Shown here: piece by piece, positions 16,851 through 25,095 of the stretch
How positions within the stretch are numbered: the first letter of the stretch is position 1
How the letters are laid out: the number at the start of each line of letters is the position of its first letter
NCBI RefSeq assembly: GCF_008973465.1
Contig: NZ_WBXN01000004.1
Location: forward strand, 2,666,001 to 2,730,000
Direction of reading: 5' to 3'
Source: Streptomyces sp. SS1-1
GTDB taxonomy: Bacteria > Actinomycetota > Actinomycetes > Streptomycetales > Streptomycetaceae
Length of the DNA stretch: 64,000 nucleotides
The notes under the pieces: model-generated
The model's input: only the letters and a program-made list of their open reading frames with translations
Database searches by the model: none
Told to the model about the DNA's origin: nothing
Made by a program: the position numbers and the translations under genes

Positions 16851-18260
16851 ATGCCTAGGTTCACTGAACGAACTGATGCCGCCGTCGCCTCCGGCCCGGC
16901 CGTCGACCCGACCTCCCCGCCCGGCGTGCGATCGGGCCGCGCCACCCTCGCGCTGACCAGCGCCGCCACCGCCGTCGCCCTGATGACGTACACGGCCCCG
17001 ATGGTCACGCTCCCCGAGACAGCGGCCGATCTGCACACCCCGCTCTCCGCGCAGGCGTGGCTCCTGAACGGCACCCCGCTGGGCCTCGCCGCCCTCCTCC
17101 TGGTCGCCGGCAGCCTCGCCGACGACTACGGGCGGCGCCGGATCTTCGTCGCGGGCACCCTCGCGCTCGGCGTCACCACCGCGCTGGGCGCGCTGACCAG
17201 TTCGACCTGGCTGTTCACCCTGGCCCGCGTCGCGCAGGGCGCCGCGAGCGCGGCCCTCCTCGCCAGCAGCCTCGGCCTGATCGTCCACGCCTTCCCGAGC
17301 CCGCGCGGCCGGCTGCACGCCACCGGGGTGTGGGGCGCGTTCGTCAGCGGCGGCATCGCCGTCGGCCCCCTCATCACCGGCGCGATGCCCAGCTGGCGCG
17401 TCGCCTACGGCGTCCTGGGCGCGGCCGCGATCGTCGTGGCCGCCCTGTCCCACCGCGCCCTCACCGAGTCCCGCGCCCCACGCGGCGGCCGGCCCGACCT
17501 GGCCGGCGCGGTCACCTTCGGCCTGGCACTGGTCGCCCTGGTCGCGGCGCTGACCCTGGGCCGGGACGGCTGGCTGCGGGCGCCCGTGGCCCTGCTGCTC
17601 CTCGCGGCCGTGGTCCTGCTGGGCCTGTTCGCGGTCGTGGAGCGGCGCACGGCGACCCCGATGATCGACCTGGGCCTGCTGCGCCGCCCCGGGTTCCTGG
17701 CGTCCTCCACCGGCGGCCTGTTCACCGGCCTCGCGGTGATCGGCCTGTTCAGCTTCCTGCCCGCGCTGCTCCAGCAGACGCTCGGCCTGTCCGCGATGGA
17801 CACGGCCTGGCTGTTCCTGCTGTGGTCCGGGCTGTCCTTCGCCGTGGCCCTCCAGGCCCGCAGGCTGGCGGGCCGCATGGCGCCACGCCTCCAGCTGGCC
17901 CTCGGCTTCGCCCTGCACGCGGCCGGCACCCTCGCCCTGCTGGGCTCGCTCGGCTCCGGCTCCTGGACCCGGCTGCTGCCCGGCCTGATCGTCGCCGGGG
18001 TGGGCAGCGGCCTGCTCAACGCCGCGCTGCCCCTGCTCGCCGTGGAGTCGGTCCCGGCCCAGCGGGCCGCGATGGGCTCGGGCGCCCAGCAGACCTTCCG
18101 GTACATCGGCTCCTGCGCGGGCGTGGCCCTCACGATCGCCGTCGTGACCTCCTCGAAGGGCGGCCTGTCGCACGGCGCCGACATCGCGATGGTCGTCTCG
18201 GCGGTCCTGTCGCTGGTGGCGGCGGCCGCGGTGGCGGCGCTGCGGGAGCGGACGGCCTGA
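16851..18260 (+). CDS. MFS drug-resistance-type exporter (DHA2-like)
   Basis: 469 residues with about 12-14 predicted TM helices starting near residue 35. Motif A (LADDYGRRRIFV) follows TM2, and VARVAQGAASAALLASSLGLIVH and GAFVSGGIAVGPLITG resemble motifs B and C of the proton-antiport drug exporters. The start ATG 16851 has no clear Shine-Dalgarno and sits close to the probable promoter, so the mRNA may be leaderless or nearly so. It is divergent from the HxlR regulator, and one of the operator boxes lies inside codons 3-7. Substrates are unknown; an antibiotic or toxic metabolite is likely. Confidence 0.87.
   Translation: MPRFTERTDAAVASGPAVDPTSPPGVRSGRATLALTSAATAVALMTYTAPMVTLPETAADLHTPLSAQAWLLNGTPLGLAALLLVAGSLADDYGRRRIFVAGTLALGVTTALGALTSSTWLFTLARVAQGAASAALLASSLGLIVHAFPSPRGRLHATGVWGAFVSGGIAVGPLITGAMPSWRVAYGVLGAAAIVVAALSHRALTESRAPRGGRPDLAGAVTFGLALVALVAALTLGRDGWLRAPVALLLLAAVVLLGLFAVVERRTATPMIDLGLLRRPGFLASSTGGLFTGLAVIGLFSFLPALLQQTLGLSAMDTAWLFLLWSGLSFAVALQARRLAGRMAPRLQLALGFALHAAGTLALLGSLGSGSWTRLLPGLIVAGVGSGLLNAALPLLAVESVPAQRAAMGSGAQQTFRYIGSCAGVALTIAVVTSSKGGLSHGADIAMVVSAVLSLVAAAAVAALRERTA
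16859..16869. promoter_or_regulatory. palindromic box 2 (GTTCACTGAAC) inside the MFS gene start
   Basis: Palindrome with GTTC/GAAC arms, nearly identical to box 1 and located within the first codons of the exporter. Binding here would block transcription just after initiation. Confidence 0.6.
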
Positions 18261-18280
18261 GGAGACGGAGGGGGCGGGGA

Positions 18281-18348
18281 TGGCCTGGGGGCGACCTGGG
18301 ACGACCTGGGGGGACCGCGGGGGACCTGGGGGGACCTGTGGGGGTGAC
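18281..18348 (+). repeat. imperfect tandem repeat of a GACCTGGGGG unit
   Basis: About six degenerate copies of a 10-12 bp unit (GACCTGGGGG and variants) lie in the spacer after the MFS stop. The G-rich strand has several runs of four to six Gs. It has no coding role and may vary in copy number. Confidence 0.75.
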
Positions 18349-18416
18349 CGACTTCTCCCCTCCGTCCTCTCCCTCTGCCCTCTCCCAGGACATGTACGGG
18401 CAGTACGGTGTCCCCC

Positions 18417-19451
18417 ATGCGCCCCGACACGCCTGCCGAAAACGTCGACCACACCGCCGAGGCGGCACGCCTGGAGCGAACCGCCGGCCTCTACCCCGAG
18501 GACGCCGAGGCCCTGCTGCTGCGGGCCGCGGCACACCTGGAACTGTCCGGCGACCGCCCGGCCGCGACCGCCCTGTACGACCGCCTGCTGGCGTCGCCGG
18601 ACCCCCTGGAGAACCCCCATCTGGTGCGCGCCCTCAAGGCGTCGAACCTCTGGGAGTACGGCCACGAGGCCGAGGCCAGGGCGATCATCGACGGCGTCCG
18701 CGCGTCCGCGCCGAGGGACCCGGCCCCCTGGGTGATCGTCGCGGAGGCGCTGGAGGCGCACGACGAACTGGAGCAGGCGCAGGAGACGTTCACGCAGGCG
18801 GCCCGGCTCCTCCTGACGGACGGCGACGAACCCCCGTACGCGGCGCGCCCGCTGCTGTTCGGCCGCCACCGGGTCCGCCGCATGCTGGGCCTGGCCCACG
18901 ACGAGTGGGACGCCCTCGCGGACACCCTGCACTCGATGCCGGTCTCCCTGGACGAGCTCCACGACCCCAAGCGGGTCTGGTCCCTCGGCTCGGACAACCC
19001 GGCGGAACTGGAGGCGGAGATCTCCCGCCTGCGCGCCGAGCTCGGCGCCTACCGGGAGGCCCTGTCGCGCCCGTTCCCGGTGGCGATGCTGCGCTGGCCG
19101 GCGGACGAACTGACCGAACTGCTGACGGCGTACCCGTCACTGTCCGCCGAGTACCCGTCGTACGACGAGCACCTGGCGACGATAGAGACGTCCCTGCGCG
19201 AACTGTCCGCCTCCGGCACCCCGAACCTGGGCATCGTCACCGGCACGGTCCCCTCCTACGAGGCCTTCGCCGCCTCGGAACTCTCCTCCCCGGACGACCC
19301 GACCCTCCTCCCCCAGTACGCCACCACCCTGGCCGCCCGAGGCCGAGCCATCGCGTGGCCGCCGCAGCGGGGGGCGGGGTGCTGGTGTGGGTCGGGGCGG
19401 GGGTATGGGGAGTGTCATGGAGTGGATGCGGGGTCTGACACCGCGGTGTGA
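18417..19451 (+). CDS. SEC-C motif protein with TPR-like repeats
   Basis: 344 residues from ATG 18417 (a GTG at 18408 is an alternative). Neither has a clear ribosome site; TACGGT nine bases upstream of the ATG could be a -10 for a leaderless mRNA. The N-terminal half (about 15-140) is helical with TPR-like repeats (PEDAEALLLRAAAHLELSGD, PWVIVAEALEAHDELEQAQ). The C-terminus ends in a SEC-C zinc-binding motif, CWCGSGRGYGECHG. SEC-C motifs occur in SecA and in many uncharacterised proteins and bind zinc, and sometimes ribosomes or SecB. No partner gene is adjacent and the function is unknown. Confidence 0.75.
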   Translation: MRPDTPAENVDHTAEAARLERTAGLYPEDAEALLLRAAAHLELSGDRPAATALYDRLLASPDPLENPHLVRALKASNLWEYGHEAEARAIIDGVRASAPRDPAPWVIVAEALEAHDELEQAQETFTQAARLLLTDGDEPPYAARPLLFGRHRVRRMLGLAHDEWDALADTLHSMPVSLDELHDPKRVWSLGSDNPAELEAEISRLRAELGAYREALSRPFPVAMLRWPADELTELLTAYPSLSAEYPSYDEHLATIETSLRELSASGTPNLGIVTGTVPSYEAFAASELSSPDDPTLLPQYATTLAARGRAIAWPPQRGAGCWCGSGRGYGECHGVDAGSDTAV

Positions 19452-19494
19452 GCCCGTACGACCCCCTGCCCCACCCGTGCTGCCCCCTGCCTGT

Positions 19495-19523
19495 CAGTGG
19501 CTGCTGCTAGAACTGAGCCACTG
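19495..19523. promoter_or_regulatory. inverted repeat upstream of the PLD-helicase gene
   Basis: CAGTGGCT (19495-19502) and AGCCACTG (19516-19523) form a perfect 8-bp inverted repeat with a 13-bp gap, ending 23 bp before the start codon. It could be an operator or a leader hairpin. Confidence 0.5.
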
Positions 19524-19546
19524 TGGTGCGGGATGGGGGGAGCAGC

Positions 19547-22500
19547 GTGGCTCAGTCGAGGGATCTGTCGCAGCCTGTCGCGGGCGTCTACGAGGCGGTC
19601 GTCACCCGGCGCATGCAGCAGCAGATGGAGCAGCTGCATGCGGCGGGGTGGAAGGCGATCGACGACGAGGTCAGTGAGGAGTCGTCGCCGCATGTCCTCG
19701 CCCGGCACATCGGCCAGGCGGTGAGCCGGCGACTCGCCCAGCTGCCGCCCGACCGGCGCGTCACCGTGGCCAACCAGATCATGGCGTCCCTCGCCGCCGG
19801 GGCCGAGGACGGCGGCGAGGCGGACACCATCGCCGAAGGCCCCCGGCAACTCCTCGCGCTGGCCGAGAAGGAGGCCCCCGGCGTCTACGCCGTACGTCCG
19901 CTGACGCCGCTGTCGGAGACCGCGCTCATCACGAACGCGCCCGACGACCCCAGCCTCGGCAGCGAGCTCCGCGCCGAGCTCGCGACCGCCGACCGGATCG
20001 ACCTGCTCTGCGCCTTCGTCAAGTGGTACGGCCTGCGGGTCCTGGAGGACTCCCTGCGGGCGGCCGCCGAGCGTGGCGTGCCCATCCGCGTCATCACCAC
20101 GACCTACATCGGCGCCACCGACCGCCATGCGCTGGACCGGCTGGTGCGGGACTTCGGGGCGGAGGTCAAGGTCAACTACGAGACCCGCTCGACCCGGCTC
20201 CACGCGAAGGCGTGGCTCTTCAGGCGGGACAGCGGGTTCGACACGGCGTACGTCGGCAGCTCCAACCTCTCCAAGGCCGCGCTCCTCGACGGCCTGGAGT
20301 GGAACGTCCGGCTGTCGTCCGTGGCCACGCCGGCCGTGCTCAGCAAGTTCGAGGGCACCTTCGACGCCTACTGGAACGACCTCGCCTTCGAGTCCTACGA
20401 CCCGGAGCGCGACGCCCACCGGCTGGACGACGCACTGCGCACCGCGGGCGGGCCGGTGTCCGGCCGGGACGCGAAGATCAGCCTGTCCGGTCTGCAGGTC
20501 CGGCCGTACCCGCACCAGGCGGACATGCTGGAGCGGCTGCGCGTCGCCCGCGAGGTCCACGGTCACCACCGGAACCTGCTGGTCGCCGCCACCGGTACCG
20601 GCAAGACCGTCATGGCCGCCCTCGACTACCGGCAGCTGCACCGGCAGGGCGGCGGACGGCAGTATCCGCGGCTGCTCTTCGTCGCCCATCGCAAGGAGAT
20701 CCTCAAGCAGTCGCTGCGCACGTACCGCGAGGTACTCGACGACGCGTCCTTCGGTGAGGTCTTCTACAGCGGCGAACTCCCCCGCGACTGGAAGCACGTG
20801 TTCGCCAGCGTGCAGTCGCTCACCGAGCAGCGCCTCGAGCAGTTCGCTCCGGAGCACTTCGACATCGTCGTCGTGGACGAGTTCCACCACGCCACCGCGG
20901 CCACGTACCGCCGGGTGCTCGGCCACTTCCAGCCGAAGCAGCTTCTCGGACTGACGGCCACCCCGGAGCGCGCCGACGGCCTCAATGTGCAGGACGCGTT
21001 CTTCGACGGCCGGATCGCCGCCGAGATGCGGCTGTGGGAGGCCCTCGACAACGACCTGCTGTGCCCGTTCCACTACTTCGGCGTGCCGGACGGCACGGAC
21101 CTGAGACGGCTTGACTGGCGTTCGGGCGCATACGACCAGACACAGCTCGGGGAGCTGTTCTCCGCCGACGACGCCCGCGCCCGTATCGTCATCAAGCAGG
21201 TGCGGGACAAGGTGCCCGACCCCACGACCATGCGGGCCCTGGGCTTCTGCGTCAGCCGCAAGCACGCCCACTTCATGGCACGGTACTTCCGGGCGGCGGG
21301 CCTCGAGGCCGAGGCCCTGGACAGCACGTCGCGTCCCGAAGTCCGCGAGGACGTCCTGTCACGACTCAAAGAGGGCAGGACCCAAGTGGTCTTCTCCGTC
21401 GACCTGTTCAACGAGGGCCTGGACATCCCCGACGTCGACACCCTTCTGCTCCTGCGCCCGACGAGCAGCGCCACCGTCTTCCTTCAGCAGCTCGGGCGGG
21501 GCCTGCGCCGCACACCGGACAAGCCCGTGCTCACGGTGCTCGACTTCATCGGCCAGCACCGCGCCGAGTTCCGCTTCGAGGAACAGTTCCGCGCGATGAC
21601 CAACCTCTCGCGCGGCCGCCTGCTCGAGCACGCCGAACACGACTTCCCGGTACTGCCGTCGGGCTGCCAGATCATCCTCGAGGGCAAGTCGAAGGACCTG
21701 GTGCTGGACAACATCCGGACCCAGCTGAAGGCGACGGCCCAGACCCTCGCCCGCGAGGTCAGGGCGTTCCACACACCGCGGCTCGCGGACTATCTGAGCG
21801 AAAGCCGGCGTGAGATCCGGGAGTTGTACAAGTCCAGCAACTCCTGGACGTCGATCCTGCGCCGGGCCGGACTGGCCGGGGAGCCCGAGCAGCCCGGCGA
21901 GGCGGACCTGCTGAAGCGCGTGCACGCGTTCCTGCACGTCGACGACCGGGAGCGCGCCGACGCGTATCTCCGCATGCTGGCTGACGACGCTCCGGCGTAC
22001 GAGTCGCTCAGCCCCCGCGACCAGACCTACGCGCGCATGCTCTTCTTCACGCTCTGGGACAAGGCCGGTGGGTTCGGGTCCTACAGCGAGGGCTTCGAGG
22101 CGCTCCGTGCGCAGCGCGCGCTGCGCAGTGAACTGCGCCAAGTCCTCCGGTATGTGATGGAGCAGGCCGACCACCTGCCCGTCCCCCTCGAAGGGCCGCA
22201 CGCAGACGTCCCGTTGAAGATCCACAGCGCGTACAACCGGTCGGAGATCCTGGCCGCGCTCGGCGTGGCACGCTTCGGCGGGCAGATGCCCGGCTCCTTC
22301 GCCCAGGGCGTGCTGTGGGACGAGGCGCATCAGACCGACGCTCTGCTGATCACTCTGGAGAAGAACGAGAAGGACTTCTCCCCCACCGTGCGCTACAAGG
22401 ACTACGCGCTGAGCCCTTCGCTCTTCCACTGGGAGTCGCAGAGCACCACGGCCGACACCTCGCCCACGGGCCTCCGGTACCGGCAGCACGAGCAGCGCGG

Positions 22501-22687
22501 CAGCCACGTACTGCTGTTCGCCCGGCGGTACAAGGAGACCGACATCGGCAAGGCGCAGCCGTGGATGCTGCTGGGACCGGCCACCTACGTCCAGCACGAG
22601 GGCAGCAAGCCCATGGCCATCACCTGGCGCCTCCATCACGACCTGCCCGCGGACGTGTGGTCGTACGCGAGTATTGCCGCAGGGTAG
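19547..22687 (+). CDS. PLD nuclease-SF2 helicase-DUF3427 fusion protein
   Basis: 1046 residues from GTG 19547, preceded by GGGGGGAG at good spacing. Order of parts: helical N-terminus (about 1-110); a phospholipase-D-type nuclease domain with one HKD motif (HAKAWLF...D and VGSSNLSKA, near 215-235); an SF2 helicase with Walker A ATGTGKT (about 348), DEFHH (about 443), LGLTATPERADG and QQLGRGLRR (about 645); then a DUF3427-type C-terminal domain (about 700-1040). This is a restriction-like architecture: an ATP-driven DNA translocase with its own nuclease. Family members occur singly in bacterial genomes and are suspected in DNA repair or phage defence; no methylase or partner gene is next to it. 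A specific function is inference only. Confidence 0.85.
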   Translation: MAQSRDLSQPVAGVYEAVVTRRMQQQMEQLHAAGWKAIDDEVSEESSPHVLARHIGQAVSRRLAQLPPDRRVTVANQIMASLAAGAEDGGEADTIAEGPRQLLALAEKEAPGVYAVRPLTPLSETALITNAPDDPSLGSELRAELATADRIDLLCAFVKWYGLRVLEDSLRAAAERGVPIRVITTTYIGATDRHALDRLVRDFGAEVKVNYETRSTRLHAKAWLFRRDSGFDTAYVGSSNLSKAALLDGLEWNVRLSSVATPAVLSKFEGTFDAYWNDLAFESYDPERDAHRLDDALRTAGGPVSGRDAKISLSGLQVRPYPHQADMLERLRVAREVHGHHRNLLVAATGTGKTVMAALDYRQLHRQGGGRQYPRLLFVAHRKEILKQSLRTYREVLDDASFGEVFYSGELPRDWKHVFASVQSLTEQRLEQFAPEHFDIVVVDEFHHATAATYRRVLGHFQPKQLLGLTATPERADGLNVQDAFFDGRIAAEMRLWEALDNDLLCPFHYFGVPDGTDLRRLDWRSGAYDQTQLGELFSADDARARIVIKQVRDKVPDPTTMRALGFCVSRKHAHFMARYFRAAGLEAEALDSTSRPEVREDVLSRLKEGRTQVVFSVDLFNEGLDIPDVDTLLLLRPTSSATVFLQQLGRGLRRTPDKPVLTVLDFIGQHRAEFRFEEQFRAMTNLSRGRLLEHAEHDFPVLPSGCQIILEGKSKDLVLDNIRTQLKATAQTLAREVRAFHTPRLADYLSESRREIRELYKSSNSWTSILRRAGLAGEPEQPGEADLLKRVHAFLHVDDRERADAYLRMLADDAPAYESLSPRDQTYARMLFFTLWDKAGGFGSYSEGFEALRAQRALRSELRQVLRYVMEQADHLPVPLEGPHADVPLKIHSAYNRSEILAALGVARFGGQMPGSFAQGVLWDEAHQTDALLITLEKNEKDFSPTVRYKDYALSPSLFHWESQSTTADTSPTGLRYRQHEQRGSHVLLFARRYKETDIGKAQPWMLLGPATYVQHEGSKPMAITWRLHHDLPADVWSYASIAAG

Positions 22688-22710
22688 GGCGCTCCGCTGT
22701 CCGCCGCCAG

Positions 22711-22727
22711 GCTGACAGCCGGTCAGC
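22711..22727 (+). terminator. possible terminator after the helicase gene
   Basis: A 6-bp stem GCTGAC/GTCAGC with loop AGCCG, 24 bp past the stop codon. It is short, without a T-run. Confidence 0.35.
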
Positions 22728-22887
22728 GGTACGGACCTATCGCCGTTCTGATGCCCCCTCACCCCATGGCCCGTTCGGCAGTCCTCGGGCGGCGAGGGGT
22801 GGGATATCGGATTAGCCTCCGAGATGAGCGCAAAGTGGATCATTTCGTGTGCGCTCGCCGATCCCACCCCCACCCGTAGGAGGAAGA

Positions 22888-23133
22888 ATGCGCAAGCTCC
22901 AGAGGGCCGCTCTCGCGGCCGTAGTGATCGGTAGCCTCACCTGCATAGCCACCGGCACGGCCAGCGCGCAGCCCGCCTACGGTGGCGACGGTTGTCACTC
23001 GCACGACTTCAACCTCGACATCCTCGGTGAGGTCGGACTCCTGAACGGGCTGGGCGGCAATCTCATCAACGGTGAGGGGAGCCCAGGCGGGCAACACACT
23101 CACCTGGGTTCCAGTTGCGGTGGGGGCCACTGA
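22888..23133 (+). CDS. small secreted His/Cys-rich protein
   Basis: 81 residues with an excellent ribosome site (TAGGAGGAAGA). A signal peptide (about 1-28, ending ASAQ) leaves a mature peptide of about 53 residues. It contains GCHSHDF, a Gly/Leu/Asn-rich centre (LLNGLGGNLING), HTHLGSSC and a terminal GGGH. Two cysteines could form one disulfide and five histidines could bind metal. The hydrophobic Gly/Asn-rich centre faintly recalls chaplins, but the chaplin consensus is absent. I do not recognise the family. It stands alone with a terminator behind it. Confidence 0.75.
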   Translation: MRKLQRAALAAVVIGSLTCIATGTASAQPAYGGDGCHSHDFNLDILGEVGLLNGLGGNLINGEGSPGGQHTHLGSSCGGGH

Positions 23134-23165
23134 GCCGCACGTTCGCGGCGGGCGACTCACCCCGA

Positions 23166-23209
23166 CGAGGGCCCCGAGCCCGGGCACACGCCCGGTGCCG
23201 GGGCCCTCG
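23166..23209 (+). terminator. terminator after the small secreted protein gene
   Basis: An 11-bp stem CGAGGGCCCCG/CGGGGCCCTCG encloses a second short hairpin (CCGGGC..GCCCGG). Confidence 0.75.
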
Positions 23210-23327
23210 CCCGTGTCCGGGGTCGTAGGGACGGACCCGGCGGCCGGGGTCCGGGGCCGTTGCGGAAGGATGGCGGGCCGTACCGATCCCCGGGGTGACC
23301 TTCCGGGGCGAGTGAGGGGGAGGGGGC

Positions 23328-23525
23328 ATGGGTGTGCTCGTACTGGCCGGGATTGTGCTGCTCGTCGTCGTGGGCTGCGTCTGTGTCGTGTGGGCGGCGC
23401 GGGGCGGGCCTCGCTGGGTGCGGGTGGTGTCCGCGGTGACGCTGGGCGTGGCCGGGATCGTCACGGCGCTCGTCCGGGGGATGGGGTCGAACAAGTCCAG
23501 CTCCGACTCCGGATCGGACGACTGA
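23328..23525 (+). CDS. small membrane protein of unknown function
   Basis: 65 residues; ATG after GGGGGAGGGGG. An N-terminal TM helix (about 3-24) is followed by a basic stretch (ARGGPRWVR), a second hydrophobic segment (about 32-49) and a Ser/Asp-rich tail (SSSDSGSDD). Two TM helices with a positive loop between them suggest a small bitopic or hairpin protein. I recognise no family and there is no operon partner. Confidence 0.6.
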   Translation: MGVLVLAGIVLLVVVGCVCVVWAARGGPRWVRVVSAVTLGVAGIVTALVRGMGSNKSSSDSGSDD

Positions 23526-23665
23526 GCCGCGGGCCCGGGCTGCGCTTCTCCGACGGGGTCGCCGACGCCTGGGCCGAACGCTCGGTAAATCGTTTGCCGG
23601 GCGGGTTCGAGGGCCGTTACCGTGCCCTCACTTCGACGAGACGTTCCCCGGAGACACGCCGCAGC

Positions 23666-23702
23666 GTGGGAGCGTCCCACCTCCGCGACGAGGTGCGGGA
23701 GG
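23666..23702 (+). promoter_or_regulatory. paired hairpins in the leader of the LLM oxidoreductase gene
   Basis: GTGGGA-GCG-TCCCAC (23666-23680) is followed at once by CCTCCGC (23680-23686) pairing with GCGGGAGG (23695-23702). Two abutting stem-loops about 45 nt before the start codon suggest a structured 5' UTR. No known riboswitch class is recognised. Confidence 0.4.
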
Positions 23703-23747
23703 GGCGGCAGCCGACTTTGCCGACCCCTCATTCCGGAGGTTTCCCAG

Positions 23748-24605
23748 ATGAGCTCCACCCTCGACGTGGGCATCGGTCTGCCCATCGGTGATCCCGCCGC
23801 CCTCCTCACCTGGGCCCGGCGCGCCGACGCCGGTCCCTTCAGCACCGTCGGTCTGCTCGACCGGCTCGTGTACGACAACCCCGAACCGCTCGTCGCCCTC
23901 TCCGTCCTCGCGGGTGCCACCTCCGGCGTCCGGGTGCAGACCGAGGTGCTGCTCGCCCCGTTGCGCGGCACCGCCCTGCTGGCCAAGCAGGCGGCCACCC
24001 TGGACCGGATGACCGGGGGGCGGCTCGTCCTGGGGCTGGGGGTCGGCGGGCGGGAGGACGACCATCTCGTCGCCGGTACCGAGCTGCGCACCCGGGGGCG
24101 GCTGATGGACCGGCAGATGGGCCTCATGCGGCGCCTGTGGGCCGGTGAGGCGCACGGGGGCGGTGCCGGTCCCGTCGGGCCAGCGCCCGCCCGTGCCGGG
24201 GGGCCGCAGGTGCTGTTCGGCGGGTTCCAGCCGGCCGCGCTCGAACGTGTCGCGCGCTTCGGCGACGGCTTCCTCGCCGCGGCTCCGCCCTCCTGGGCGG
24301 GCGGGCTGTTCGACACCGTGCGCGGCTTCTGGAAGGAGTACGGCCGGGACGGCGAGCCCCGCCTGGTGGCCCAGGTGAACGTGGCGCTCGGCCCGCCGGA
24401 CGTGCTCGACGACGCCCGGTCCCGGCTGCTCGCCTACTACGCCTTCACGGGCATGGCCGACCGGATGGCCGAGGGGCTGCTCACCACCCCGGCCGCGATC
24501 CGCGCGGCGCTCACCGCCTACGCCGATCTGGGCGTGCACGAGGTGATGCTCTACTGCTACGGCCTCGACCCCGACCAGGTGGACCGGCTGGCCGACGTGC
24601 TCTGA
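23748..24605 (+). CDS. LLM class flavin-dependent oxidoreductase
   Basis: 285 residues; ATG 23748 after GGAGG. This is a luciferase-like TIM barrel: GIGLPIG at the start, DRLVYDNPEPLVALSVLAGAT, EVLLAPLRGTALLAKQAATLDRMTGGRLVLGLGVGG and a C-terminal Tyr-rich helix. In actinobacteria, such short LLM proteins usually use F420 or FMN. The substrate is unknown. The leader has two adjacent hairpins. The following small gene is on the same strand. Confidence 0.85.
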   Translation: MSSTLDVGIGLPIGDPAALLTWARRADAGPFSTVGLLDRLVYDNPEPLVALSVLAGATSGVRVQTEVLLAPLRGTALLAKQAATLDRMTGGRLVLGLGVGGREDDHLVAGTELRTRGRLMDRQMGLMRRLWAGEAHGGGAGPVGPAPARAGGPQVLFGGFQPAALERVARFGDGFLAAAPPSWAGGLFDTVRGFWKEYGRDGEPRLVAQVNVALGPPDVLDDARSRLLAYYAFTGMADRMAEGLLTTPAAIRAALTAYADLGVHEVMLYCYGLDPDQVDRLADVL

Positions 24606-24721
24606 TGCCGGGCCGCGGCAGGAAGGCCTCGCCGGTGGAGGGCGGTGACGGGCCGCCGGTTATCTTCATGCTCTACAGCTCGGCCGGCAGCAGCGGCCGG
24701 CGCAAGCGGTTGGAGGGACAC

Positions 24722-25024
24722 ATGGCGAGGATCCCCAGCGCGGTGGTCGCCGCGAGCGGGCTCGTCGGCGGGTACGGCGTGGCCCGCTGGACCAGGAAGC
24801 GGCAGCTGGGCGGGGCCGTGCTGGCCCTCGCGGGCGCCACGGCCGCGCAGCAGTGGCGGCGGCAGGCCGGCGACCGGGCCGCGGTGGCCCTCACCGTCAC
24901 CTACGCCGCGGCCTTCGCCGGATCGCACCCGCTGGCCAGGAAGGTCGGCGCGGGGCCGGCCGTCTTCGGGGTCGCGGGGGCCGTCGCCCTCGCCTCCTGG
25001 GCGGTCGCCGACCGCCGGGGATGA
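24722..25024 (+). CDS. small conserved-looking membrane protein
   Basis: 100 residues from ATG 24722, with GGAGGGA upstream; a longer frame back to 24605 has no ribosome site. Three to four hydrophobic segments (about 5-20, 28-42, 50-68, 78-97) alternate with short basic loops (RWTRKRQ, QWRRQAGDR). It looks like an integral membrane protein with no recognisable motif. It lies downstream of the LLM oxidoreductase and may share its transcript. A strong hairpin follows. Confidence 0.65.
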   Translation: MARIPSAVVAASGLVGGYGVARWTRKRQLGGAVLALAGATAAQQWRRQAGDRAAVALTVTYAAAFAGSHPLARKVGAGPAVFGVAGAVALASWAVADRRG

Positions 25025-25049
25025 GGCGCAGGTACGCGGGCTGAAGCAG

Positions 25050-25079
25050 GGAGGAGGCGCCGGGCCCGGCGCCTCCTCC
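25050..25079. terminator. bidirectional terminator
   Basis: A perfect 30-bp palindrome, GGAGGAGGCGCCGGG and its complement, between the convergent small membrane protein and MFS genes. Confidence 0.85.
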
Positions 25080-25095
25080 GTCAGTAGCGGTACCG

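Noticed and set aside
19415..21271. Long minus-strand frame opposite the helicase gene
   Set aside because: Shadow of the coding frame; no domain or start signal.
22888..23133. Chaplin
   Set aside because: Lacks the chaplin domain consensus and spacing of its two Cys; only general resemblance in Gly/Asn content.
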